Shown here: piece by piece, positions 35,180 to 45,611 of the stretch
Layout of the letters: each line of letters starts with the position of its first letter
Position numbering within the stretch: position 1 is the stretch's first letter
Made by a program: the position numbers and the translations under genes
From: Cinclus cinclus
Lineage: Eukaryota > Chordata > Aves > Passeriformes > Cinclidae
NCBI RefSeq assembly: GCF_963662255.1
Contig: NW_026912163.1
Coordinates: forward strand, 124,001 to 188,000
Length of the DNA stretch: 64,000 nt
Reading direction: 5' to 3'
Notes under the pieces: model-generated
Told to the model about the DNA's origin: nothing
Seen by the model: the letters and a program-made list of their open reading frames with translations, nothing else
The model's database searches: none

Positions 35180-38100
35180 TCTCTATTAATACGTTTGTCT
35201 TCCAAAGCAACCACTACATCTACTGAATTCTTGCCTCCCTGTGGTTTTCTTTGCTTCTGCATTTGGCCTTTGCTTTTTACTTCCTTGCCCTGCCCTCCCC
35301 ATTAATCTCTCATTCTGTTGACCCACAGGTTTTCAGCTTATTTTCTCCTGTTGTCTGACTGAGGAGGGCCAGTGACAGACACTTGGCTGTCACTTGATGG
35401 ACAGAGAGGTTTAACCATGGTCACCTTTCCTAAGCCTTCTCTTCTGGGCACAGCCAGCAATGTCAGGGCTCTGTCAGGAGGCCAGCCCTGAGCTGGGCTC
35501 ATGCCCTGCTCACAGCCCCAGGGGCATCCAGGGACACGAGTCCTTCCCTGGCACACACACAGACAGTTCATTGCAGCACGGGCAGCGGCTCCCTGGGCTC
35601 TGCTGCCGCTGCCAGAGCCTGGCAGGGAGCTCAGCCCTGCGGGTGTCACCCTGCCCTGCCCCTGCCCCAGGTGCCCCACAGCCGGAGGGATGGACACGGG
35701 GAGCTCTGGGCACAGGAGCTCATCCCAGCCCTGCATTCAGGAGTTCCCAGGGGACCTTACTCTCTGGAAACTCCAGGAAGAGCTGAAGGTGTTTGTGCTC
35801 CCTGGGTTTATGTCGTCGTCGTCCCCACCCCCACCCCACACAGAGGATGCTCAGGGCTGTGTCTTGTCCTTGCACTGCAAACACAGACTCCTGACCCGGT
35901 CACTTGATGTCCCTCCATGGAGGGAAGAGCAACCTCTGTGACCTGGGCTGAGAGGCCACTGCTGGAAGCAGCGCTGCCTTTGCAAGGGCACACCTGGGGG
36001 CCTCCACCCTGAACACTGCCACGTTTTCCTCTTCACTGCTGGTTTCCTCTCCAGGGCACTGTGTTGGGCACATCCTTGAGAACAAATTGGGAAGAAGATT
36101 GAAGCTTTTTGGCCCTGCTCCGGGGACATGCCCTTGCATCATGGAAATGCTCTTGTAGAGCCCAGCTCTGTCCCAGCAGTGCCCACAACCTGTCCTTGCC
36201 TGCAGTCTCTGGACAGTCACCCAGCAGGGCAGGGACCAAGCTGAGAGAGCCCTGAGGCCTTAAACCAGCACAGGGGCTCTGAAGGGGAGTGTGGAAGTGA
36301 AGGAAGAGGAGGTTACACAGGAGAAGCCCTGGGGCTCCCTGGCAATGCTGTTCTGCTGGGACTCTTCTCCCCCTGCTCTGCCCACAGGCACCGACCCTGC
36401 AGCTCCAGAGATGTCAGGGAGGAAAGATGTCAGGCAAACAAGACAACACAGAGTTCTTTCTGTTGTTTCAGCACACACTTACTGTACTAGAGCTCCCCAT
36501 TTCTACAGTCTCTGGGTCACACTAGAAAGGCAAATACTGAAATATTTGCCTGAACAGTCCAAGATTTTGGTGCGAGCAACTTCTCAGAAGTGTAACACCT
36601 GTGTCAGCAGCAAAAATACGGGACACAAAGTGGGCATTAATGAGTAACTTAGTAACAGCTATGCAGAAGAATGACAGTTCATTGCTTCTGAAAACCACTC
36701 AGTGATCATTGTCCTCAGGGTGTCCTTCAGGTCCTGGTTCCTCAGGCTGTAGCTGAGGGCGTTCAGGGCTGGAGGCAGCACTGAGTACAGAAGTGACAGT
36801 GCCAGATGCAGGGATGGGCAGGAGATGGAGGGGGGCTTCAGGTAGGCAAACATGACAGTGCTGAGGAACAGGGAGAGCACGGCCAGGTGAGGGAGGCAGG
36901 TGGAAAAGGCTTTATCCCATCTCTTCTCAGAGGGGATCCTCAGCACGGCCCTGAAGATCTGCACATAGGAGAAAACAATGAATACAGAAGAAGCAAATGC
37001 TAAACAGGTACCACCCATGAGTAGGCCAAGTTCCCTGGGGTAGAATTTGGAGCAGGAGAGCTTGAGGATCTGGGGCATTTCACAGAAGAATTGGCCCAGG
37101 GAATTGCCCCGGCACAGGGGCAGTGAAAATGGACTGGGAGTGTGCATGAGAGCATGGAGAAAGCCACTGGCCCAGGCAGCTGCTGCCATGTGGGCACAAG
37201 CTCTGCTGCCCTGGGGGATCCCCTAGTGCAGGGGTGTGCAGATGGACACGTAGTGCTTGTAGCACACGAGGGTCAGGAGATACTACTCTGCTGTGGTAAA
37301 GAACAGCAAGCAAAAGAGCTGTACAGCACATCCTGCACAGGAGATGGGCCTGGTGCCCCAGAGGGAATTGTGCATGGCTTTGGGGACAGTGGTGCAGGTG
37401 GAGCCCAGGTCGCTGAGGGCCAGGTTGAGCAGGAAGAAGAACATGGGGGTGTGCAGGTGGTGGCCGCAGGCTACGGCGCTGATGATGAGGCCGTTGGCCA
37501 GGAGGGCAGCCAGGGAGATGCCCAGGAAGAGGCAGAAGTGCAGGAGCTGCAGCTGCCACGTGTCTGCCAATGCCAGCAGGAGGAAGTGGCTGCGGGAGCT
37601 GCTGTTGGACATTTCTTCACTCCGGGCATTGGAGACTGTAGAAAGAAGGCAATGACAAGCTGGGACAGATTTCCCTTGGTCATTTCTGGTCTAATTTCTT
37701 GGGAATCTCACCAATATGACTTCTCTTCCTAGGGGGGATCTTGGCGCAGCTTCTTTGTTTTTGAGCTCTGGTTTGTCTTGCTGCCTCATCTTCAGCATTG
37801 CTCTCAGCCTGCACACTGGGGAGCTCAGAGGGAAAACTGGGCTCCCTGTGCCCAGGGCAGTCAGACCTGCTGGTCCCCACACAAGTGCACTTTGCTCATG
37901 GCAACTCCATTTTAGACAAATGAAATTGAAAATGTTCTTAAACAATAAAGTGGACTTTTTAAAGTCTCCAATTTCAAAATCATTGAACCCTGGAGGCACT
38001 GATGGCAGGTGGGGACAAGAAATAGAAAGGTGTCCCTGGTGCTGAGCTCACCTGGATGTGTTTCAGGAATGCAAAGGCCAAAGCCTGAGCCCCAGTCCCT

Positions 38101-39128
38101 GGCAAGGCAGATCCTGTCCCTCCCTCATTGCTCAGGGCTCTTCCCGGGGCCAGCAGCCATGGCCAAAGTGCTGCAGGAGTTGGCTCTGGCAGGGCCTTTC
38201 AGCTGCTGCCCATCCCTGTGCCCTCTGCAGCCCAGGCTGTCCTACGGTGCCCATGCCCTGCCCCTCTGTCCCTGCAGGCTGTCCTCAGCCCCCGGCTGCC
38301 CCACCTCGCTGGCCCCTTCCTTTGCTGCCAGCTCTGCCTCCTGCCTGCCTCTGCCTGGCCACACAAAGCCTTGGGCTGCTCCACACTCTTTCTGGGGGAT
38401 TTCTTGCACCACAGCCCTGCCCTGGCAGAGAAATTCCTTTCTCCTTGGGTCCAGTCTGGCCCTCCCCAGCGGCCCTTGGCATTAATCTTTTCTATCTCTG
38501 GCTGTTTTCTGCCATGTCAAAAGGATCCACCATCTCTGAAACCACCCTTCAGGCACTCCCAGGGCTCTCCTCCACCATCCTCAGCCTCCACTCCACTGAG
38601 CACAGAGCTCCTTTGTCCCTGTCTCGTGGTCATGTGCTTGAGGCCTCCAAACCCCATCCCAGGAGATCTCTGGACTTTCTCCAAGATGTTGGCAAATAAA
38701 CCAATTCTGCTCATAGTCTGAGAAATTCACCGCAGGACCAGGCCAGCCTGACCTGTCTATCCTGGCTACTTTTGTCTGGGAGCAATCCTTGGATATATGG
38801 AATTTGGGAGGCCAAATTCCAATTTAGGTCATGGTCAGGAAGGACAAGAAGGCCGGTTCTTTTCCCTAGGAAGGAAGGCACAGAGCCCCAGTGCTCCAGA
38901 GACTGATGAGAGGCAGCCCTGGACATTCCATGGGCAGCCAGACCTGTCAGGTAGCCCCTGGGAGGCCAAGCCAGCCAGACCTGTTCCATGTGTGATAATT
39001 GATAAAAGATTCGTGTCAATCATAAAAGTAGCTGGGTTTGTATAAACCAGAATACTCAGGTCTGAAATGAAGCATGGACATTAGACAGAGAAAATACATA
39101 TGATTAAATAATTTTGTTTAAATCCCCC
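35180..39128 (-). repeat. Amplicon block B', right arm (inverted)
   Basis: Reverse complement of 8,631-12,579, with the coordinate sum constant at 47,758-47,759. It contains the second olfactory receptor pseudogene. A few substitutions separate the copies, for example around 35,640-35,700. Confidence 0.9.
36659..37612 (-). pseudogene. Olfactory receptor pseudogene, right-arm copy
   Basis: The translated pieces are identical to the left-arm copy at 10,147-11,100. They include the two TAG interruptions (37,283-37,285 and 37,223-37,225 on the minus strand) and the KHY replacement of DRY. The frame is otherwise open for 318 codons. Because both arms carry the same lesions, neither copy can produce a full-length receptor, and the inactivation either preceded duplication or was copied by conversion. 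Confidence 0.9.
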
Positions 39129-39547
39129 TATTATGAATATTATGATTTTTTTATTAAATTGTATCTGATACCAGTTTGTAAAACGGGGGTTTCCCACGGC
39201 CTGAAAGATATTGCAAAATCAGATTTCCTGCATTTGTATAATCAATTGCAGCCTAAAAGATTTTGCACTACCAGATTTCCTGCCTTGGAAATTGCAATCA
39301 ATTGCAACTTAGCTGTTAAGACAAGACCCCCATGTCTACTGTTCCTTATCTACCAAGACCACATGGCTGCTTGGCAAACTGTCCCGAGACTACAAGGAAA
39401 ACCATCCTATAAAAAGGAGCTGCAAACCAAGCTGCAAACCAGTGGGCGCTGACCCCTCACGTTCCCCAGCGCTGCTTGCTCCGTCTACACCAAATAAAGC
39501 AATCTAAATTTTGCTAAATATCGAGACTTTGTTTCTCATTTATAATA
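39129..39547 (+). repeat. ERV1 5' LTR, right copy
   Basis: Contains a TATA-like CTATAAAAAGG near 39,408 and AATAAA near 39,492, with about 50 bp following to the LTR end. It differs from the left copy by substitutions and short replaced segments, for example at 39,425-39,445. Confidence 0.6.
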
Positions 39548-39550
39548 ATT

Positions 39551-39568
39551 TGGTGCTGAAACCTGGGA
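39551..39568 (+). other. ERV1 primer binding site (tRNA-Phe-like), right copy
   Basis: TGGTGCTGAAACCTGGGA lies just after the LTR, with two mismatches to the complement of the tRNA-Phe 3' end. Confidence 0.75.
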
Positions 39569-39594
39569 CATCCTTGGAGCCTTGAGAGGCACTT

Positions 39595-40045
39595 TGTCCT
39601 GGTTTACAGTACAAGATACATATTCTATAACCATCTGAGAAGGGTGATCATCCTTATCTCTGTGGAAAGTATCTTCTGTTAATGGGCCTTTGAGTCCTAC
39701 TGTGTAACTGATGAGATTACATCATCCCATTGGGAGATGCTCCAGCCAGGAGGATGAGCCAAGCCTTTCCTACCTAGATATAAACTGAGGTTTAGAACGC
39801 CAAAGGCAGCCTTTTTCCACTGGATTCCAGAGGAAGAACCAGGCTTTTATCCCCATCATTGCTGGACCCTTTGGAGGAAAACTGCACCAGCACCCTGACT
39901 GACAGGGTATCAGGTTGTATTCCGACTCTGTCAGTGGTTTTATTTTTATTATTGCATGTATTTTTTTTTCCTTTTTTTCTCTTCCCTATTAAAAATTGTA
40001 TTACTGACTTGAAGTCTCACTGGTTTTGCTGTTCAAACCAGTACA
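39595..40045 (+). mobile_element. Solo LTR inserted in the ERV1 leader
   Basis: A 451-bp element begins TGTCCTGG and ends CAGTACA. It has a TATA-like GATATAAACTG near 39,778 and ATTAAA near 39,990. It is flanked by CACTT and CACTG, a probable 5-bp target duplication with one change. The uninterrupted site is visible in the mirrored leader near 8,160, which proves insertion rather than deletion. No internal retroviral sequence remains, so the provirus has been reduced to one LTR by recombination. Confidence 0.9.
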
Positions 40046-40408
40046 CACTGTGATTTCGGGGAGGCACCCCGCTCCCACGGCCCTGGTTCCTCAGTGGTTC
40101 TCAAGACCCATGGACGTACCTCACGATATAGGCTGAGCAAGGAAAAAAACTCCCCAGAAGACCACGGCAAAATCACCTGTCATTCTTGTGCACGCAGACC
40201 CAGACAGGAGCGTCGAAGCCGTAAGTGACTGTCTGGTTTGGTGGAGGTGACTGTGTGCTTGCTGAATGAGATGTGGATTTTTCCATGAAGCAAGAGTGGA
40301 GTCCTTCTGACCGTGGTTCTGGTTTCCTGCGAGGGGCCCGGCTGGTGAAGGGATGAAGTGAGTGCTGCTTTTCCCATCCTAACCCAGGTAGAGGCCAGGT
40401 TCTTTTCC

Positions 40409-41053
40409 TGTCACTATCTGTGGGGTTTCCTGAACTGGAGATCACCCACAACAGGACATTTAGGTGGTTTAGAGTTCAAGTTTTCCCAGCTCCAGCACCG
40501 AAGAAGAATTAGGAAGCCGTTTTCTGTGGTTTCCACGGTTGTTTATTCTTTCTTATCTAAGAAATTCTTTAACTAACAGAGGTCTGTGTAGTAGCTTGAT
40601 CCAAGGCACACTCTCCATGCCCTTGGGGCAGGACGTATCTTTTATACTATAAATTACATACCTAATGTTTACAATTACTGTCCAACACATGACACCTTTA
40701 TTACACTGTCCAACTTTGTCCCAAACCAATCCAGTAATGCCATCCTGACTCAGAAGGTGGATGACATGAAGAAGAAGAAGAAAAGACATACCATGCCCAA
40801 AGTCCTCCATCTTAGCTTTAAAGCCCCTAATATAAACATTTCTAAAAATTCACTTTTCTGCCTTCTAACAATCTAATTTATACTCTACTTAATTTATGTG
40901 ACTTGTAATTCTTCCTGCAATGTTGGTAATTTTTTCCAGGGACTAAAATCCAGTCCCCAGGGGTCTTGGGCACTATACCAAGCTCTCTGAGCCCCCTGCC
41001 TGGTGAGTCTCGAGGCATCCAGGGAAGCCAGAGGAACACTCTGGACTCCCACA
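40409..41053 (-). repeat. ERV2 3' LTR
   Basis: This 645-bp repeat is nearly identical to 48,801-49,445. Read on the minus strand it starts TGTGGGAGTCC and ends AGTGACA. The sequence just outside its 5' side is the polypurine tract. Confidence 0.92.
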
Positions 41054-41433
41054 TTTTTCCCCCCACTATTTGCTGTTTGCACCAAAAACTCCTCTTTTGC
41101 AACCCTGTTCATGGCTCGCTGAATGCACTGAATGTTGCACGGCAGAATGAGCAGAAGAATTACAAGTCCTACTAATATGTAAAACCCTACTCTTAAAAGT
41201 TCTTTCCACAATGGCGAAAGATTAAAAAAGTCAAACACACCATCCAACCATGATCCACTGACTTCTCCATGTTTTGTCACACCCTCTTGCAACTGTCTTA
41301 CGTTCTCATTAATTGATTTGGAATGATCTGACAAGTTCATGCGGCACATTCCTTCAAATTCTTCACACCCATGTCTGTGAGTCAGCAATAGATAATCAAT
41401 TGCTGCTCTGTTTTGAAGAGTGGATATTCTCAT
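40894..41433 (-). pseudogene. env: ERV2 env, transmembrane subunit
   Basis: An open minus-strand frame of about 179 codons runs into the LTR. It carries the heptad-rich segment LQNRAAIDYLLLTHRHGC, the cysteine loop CEEFEGMC and, about 100 residues later, a membrane anchor (GFYILVGLVILLLILPC). The pattern is alpharetrovirus-type rather than betaretrovirus-type. The residue after the second cysteine is Arg, where a further cysteine is usual for linkage to the surface subunit. The upstream fusion region is frameshifted. Confidence 0.75.
41054..41066 (-). other. ERV2 polypurine tract
   Basis: The minus strand reads GTGGGGGGAAAAA directly against the 3' LTR start TGTGGGAG. This is the priming site for plus-strand DNA synthesis. 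Confidence 0.85.
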
Positions 41434-42130
41434 ACTGTTGACATCAGTTCAATGCAAGAGAAACAGCTTGCTCTCTTCTCTCTATGTTTTAACTTTCTTA
41501 AGATTTTCAAATCAGATGTTAACAATGAAAGTCTTCCAACGCTGCATGGACCTCCTTTGATGTTTGCAGGTATAGCAGGCCAAATTCTGTCCCCACAAAT
41601 TAAAAGTGTCCCTTGTGGCAATTGCGCAGGAACTTGGAAGGATGGTTTGTCTGAAACCTTAGTATAATTACACCACGATGAAGCATTTTTATACACATCA
41701 TGATTCGGAGTAACATATATTGTTTTGTTCTCTGTCACTCCCAAAGAATTAAATTCGATAGAGAAATCCATTCTTGCTGAACCAAAAATTTACAATTCTT
41801 CTGGTTCAAAGGAGCCACAGGGAGAAATTGAACCCATACATGCCATCTGTCCACAGGAGTTGACACACCCTGTAACACCTTTGGAAGGATGTTCTCTGGA
41901 ACTGGCCATTCTTTCACTGGCAATTCCACCAAACGTTCAAAATGGCTTTTTCGGCCTGGAGTGTGTCAAAGAAACTGTGTCTAGACCTGCTGCATAAGCT
42001 AAATTTTCCCAAACATTCTCCCTTGGCTGCATCATGGGTAAATCTGCCCCATCACTTAACACAATTGACAAAAAAATTGAACACAAAATTATCTGAATAT
42101 ACATTTTCATTTTCATTTCTTGAGTTCTTT
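41434..42130 (-). pseudogene. env: ERV2 env, surface subunit remnant
   Basis: Several short minus-strand frames separated by stops and shifts carry envelope-like features: glycosylation sites (NKTIYVT, NASSWCNYT) and a basic RKLKHREKRAS segment at about 41,480, a plausible furin-type cleavage site. A signal-peptide-like region near 42,080-42,110 is interrupted. It cannot be translated as one protein. Confidence 0.6.
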
Positions 42131-42149
42131 ATGTGTTGCTCGAAGAGGA

Positions 42150-43740
42150 GTTCATGATCTTTGTCTCTGACTCTGTCTGTGAACTCGCCTCTTCACTTCC
42201 AGGGTTGGCATCTGCTTGCTTTTGAGCCCGATAAGGCTTCATGCATCTTGCTGGCAACCCACTTCTGTCCTCTCTCTGTGGAGACACAAGCAAAACCCTT
42301 TCCCCAAGTGATTAATTTGAAAGGCCCTTCAATTTGACCTGTCTCCAGGTTTCTGATTAAAACCAAAGGAGTCTCCTTCAGCTTTGCCCTTGTATTGTTA
42401 GTAAAGTGTCTTATAATCGGTGGAGTTGGCTCTGAAAAAGAACCATTCAAAAAATTCAATATATATAAAGCTTTATTCAATTGCATGTGAGGCGTAGCCT
42501 CTGCCTCCCCTATTTTTTGTTTATCTAAAAGTGTTTTTAGGGTATGATGTATCTTTTCTATAATTGCCTGACCTGTGGAAGAGTGGGGAATGCCAAAGGT
42601 ATGTCTGACACCCCACGTTTTTTAGAAATTTGTCCAGAACCTTTCCAATATATGTTGGACCATTATCTGTTTTGACTTCCTGCAGTACTCCTAAAGATGC
42701 AAATGCTTGTAAAAAATGTCTTCATGCATGCTGTGCTATTTCTCCTGTATGTAGTGATGGAAAAATTGCCCCTGAAAAGATTTCAACTGGAACATGAATA
42801 TTTTTCAGTTTCCCAAAAGATGGATATTTTGTAACATCTGTTTGCCATAATTGAAGACTTTGCAGTCCTCTCAGGTTGACTGCTCCCATAGAAACTGGTG
42901 GCTGTACCATTTGACAATCTGGACAGGACTGAATAATTTCTTTTGCCTGGCTTTTCAAAATGTGAAAGGATTCCATCAATGCTTGTGCATTTTGATGGAA
43001 AAATGCATGGCTTAATTTCGCCTGCTCAAAGATATCTGGTAAAGTTTGCAAAACTGACATGGTTAATTTATCTGCTTGTGCATTTCCTTCTGCTAAAAAT
43101 CCTGGGAGTGATGAGTGTGCTCTAATGTGTGTGATGAAATATCTATGTGTTCTGCTTTCCAGCAGTGTTTTCATACATGATAAACATGAATACAGAATTT
43201 CATTGTTTGTCTCCCTCAGAAGTGATCCTTCTAATCTTTTAACTACCTTAGCTACATATGCTGAATCTGTGTTCAAATTGAGAGGCTGCTGAAACAATTC
43301 CAAAACTCTGACCATTGCTGCTAATTCTACAATCTGTGGTGAACCTTGCACTATTTTCACATCTGACTCCCATTTTCCTATAGCTGAATTTTGCCATGTA
43401 ATTACTGATTTGTGAGTCTTTCCTGAACCATCAGTGAATACTGTGATTCCATCCAACGGTTCCTCTCTTATTTTTGGTTTCTCTCTAAAACTTAATTTTG
43501 CTTTTAACATCTTGTGACTTGGATAATGAATTGTACAAACACCTGTATAATCTAACAATGCAACTGCTAAATCTTGTGATTTTTGATTTGCCCAGTCAAA
43601 GTACTGCTTTTTGAGAGGTAGATACATTATTGAAAAATCTCTGCCTGCCATTGTCATCAACCTTGTCCTCCCTTTTATTATGATCTGAGACATCATTTCC
43701 AGGTTTGTTAGAATCGTTTTCAGGGACCCGTAAGATAAAA
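42150..43740 (-). pseudogene. pol: ERV2 RNase H and integrase
   Basis: A 324-codon minus-strand frame (43,696-42,722) contains the RNase H motifs VFTDGSG, NTDSAYVA and HIRAHS. It continues into integrase with HAFFH...CPDCQ (zinc-binding HHCC motif) and WQTDVTKYPSFG, which carries the first catalytic Asp. A stop follows at 42,722. The rest of the core (KTDNGPTY near 42,660) and the C-terminal domain are in other frames. RNase H degrades the RNA strand of the hybrid and integrase joins viral DNA to host DNA. Only RNase H looks possibly complete. Confidence 0.85.
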
Positions 43741-44820
43741 AAAATCCACTCTATGATTAAAAGAGGGTCTCTCTGAGACTCGTCTCATTGAAAAATCAAA
43801 CCATATAGCTGTGTCTCTTCTCAAAACACCGCTAAACAAAAAGGTAGTAAATCTACATAATGATGTGCCTGTCTTTGTTGTATGATTTCTGCAACTCTCT
43901 CCCGAGCTTTCTGTGCTTCTGGTGTGAGAGTTCTGGGAGATTTGATACTATTGTCTTCTCTCAAAAGATTGAACAAAGATGAAAGATCCTCAGTTTTGAT
44001 TCCTAAAATTGGTCTCATCCATTTTATCTCTCCAAGAAATTGTTGTAGATCTTGTAAATTGTTGATTGTTGAGCTGATTTCTATTTTCTGAGGCTTTATT
44101 GTCTGCTCCATGATTTTCCATCCGATGTATTTCCAAGGTGCAATCTCTTGAATCTTTGAAGTGCTGATTTCCAGTCCAGCCTTTTGCACTTCTGTAATCA
44201 CACAGTCACGAGCTTCTTGTAGCTTTTGTTGTGTCGATGCCGCAATGAGCAAATCCATGTAATGAATGATCCTCACTTCAGGATACTTTTCCTTGCTGGA
44301 GCCAAAGCTTGCGCCATGTACCACTGGCAAATTGTTGGCGAATTCTTGAGGCCTTGTGGTTAAACCACCCAATGATATATTTTCTAAGGTTCTTCTCTGT
44401 TTAAACTTGGAACAGAGAATGCCATTCAATGAGCATCATCTGGATGAAGTGGTATGCTAAAGAAACAATCCTTGAGATCAATGATCACAAGCGGCCAATC
44501 TCTCTGAATCATCGTGAGAGAAGGAAGTCCTTGTTGAAGTGGTCCCATTTCTTTCATGATTTCATTCAGCTTCCTGAGATCATGACACAGTCTCCATGAA
44601 CCAAAAGTCTTCTTCCGAATGACAAACACTGGAAAATTCCAGGGACTATTTGTTGGCTTGATATGTCCTTTTTGCAACTATTCTTTGACTAAACTCTTCA
44701 AAGCACTCAATTTCTTCTTCTCCAAGACCCACTGATCCACCCAAACAGGTTTATCAGTCTTCCATGTCAAATTCAGTGTTGTGAGTGCCACAGTGAGCCC
44801 CACTAAAAATCTACTTTCAG
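43741..44820 (-). pseudogene. pol: ERV2 reverse transcriptase
   Basis: Minus-strand frames at 44,677-44,426 and 44,429-43,821 carry the fingers/palm segment ([44 protein letters not shown]) and the thumb. The polymerase catalytic site near 44,250-44,262 reads HYMDLLIAA, so one Asp of the usual YMDD is missing. Frames change near 44,430, where a block of palm sequence is disrupted. Confidence 0.8.
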
Positions 44821-44829
44821 ACTCACGCC

Positions 44830-45228
44830 CTATTGTGCCAAAAGGTCTCTTCCCCATACTGTAAATGGCTTTTGCACAATGAAAGGATGAGTAATAGCTG
44901 GTTTTCCTCCTGGCCCTGAGATTACTATTGCATTCTCACTTTGCAGACATACGGAGCTTCCTCCTATGCCTGTGATTCGACCCAAAGGTACTACCAAATT
45001 CCATTCTCTTGGCCAGAAAATATATGAAACAAGTGTGATGTCTGCTCCTGTATCAAGCACTCCTGTGATAACTAGTTTTTTGTCATTATGTGTCAACTCA
45101 CAAGTAATAATTGGTTTGTGACCTATGTGTTTCAGCCATGTAGTGTGAACTTCTACATGATCATTATAATAAGGATGATCTTGGCCTAATGCTGTCATAA
45201 CTTGATGTTCCAGTGGGTGAGGTGGCAA
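44830..45228 (-). pseudogene. pro: ERV2 protease
   Basis: A 132-codon minus-strand frame contains VLDTGADITLVS, the catalytic Asp-Thr-Gly of a retropepsin, and ends near VWGRDLLAQ. The flap region (GRITGIGG) is present. The upstream junction to gag is broken by stops between 45,230 and 45,600. Retropepsin works as a dimer to cleave Gag and Pol precursors. Confidence 0.8.
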
Positions 45229-45611
45229 AGCAATTGCTTTTGCTGAGTATTCTCTGGAATAGTTAATGGTGGCTGAAGAGCTCTAGCTAAAACTGTCAGA
45301 TCTTCATTATACTCTGCTGAAATGACTGATAAATGATCAGACCAAAAATACTATTTCTGTCTCTACCTATTATCAAAAAGTCTTGCCTTTTCTGAGAAGA
45401 TCCTCTGACTCCTGTAGGTATCGATCTCTGCTCTCCACCCAGGAAGCATATTATTTTGGAAGCTGCCAGGATGCATTGTGCTCTGGGTGGTAATAATTCT
45501 CGGCCACAGGGGACACCTGCAAGCGTCTTGCAGAGGGAGTCTGATTGACGTTCCCTAACAATTGTGCCGTCTGTGCTGTTGTTGTTCCCTGTGTTATTGC
45601 CATTACTTCTC

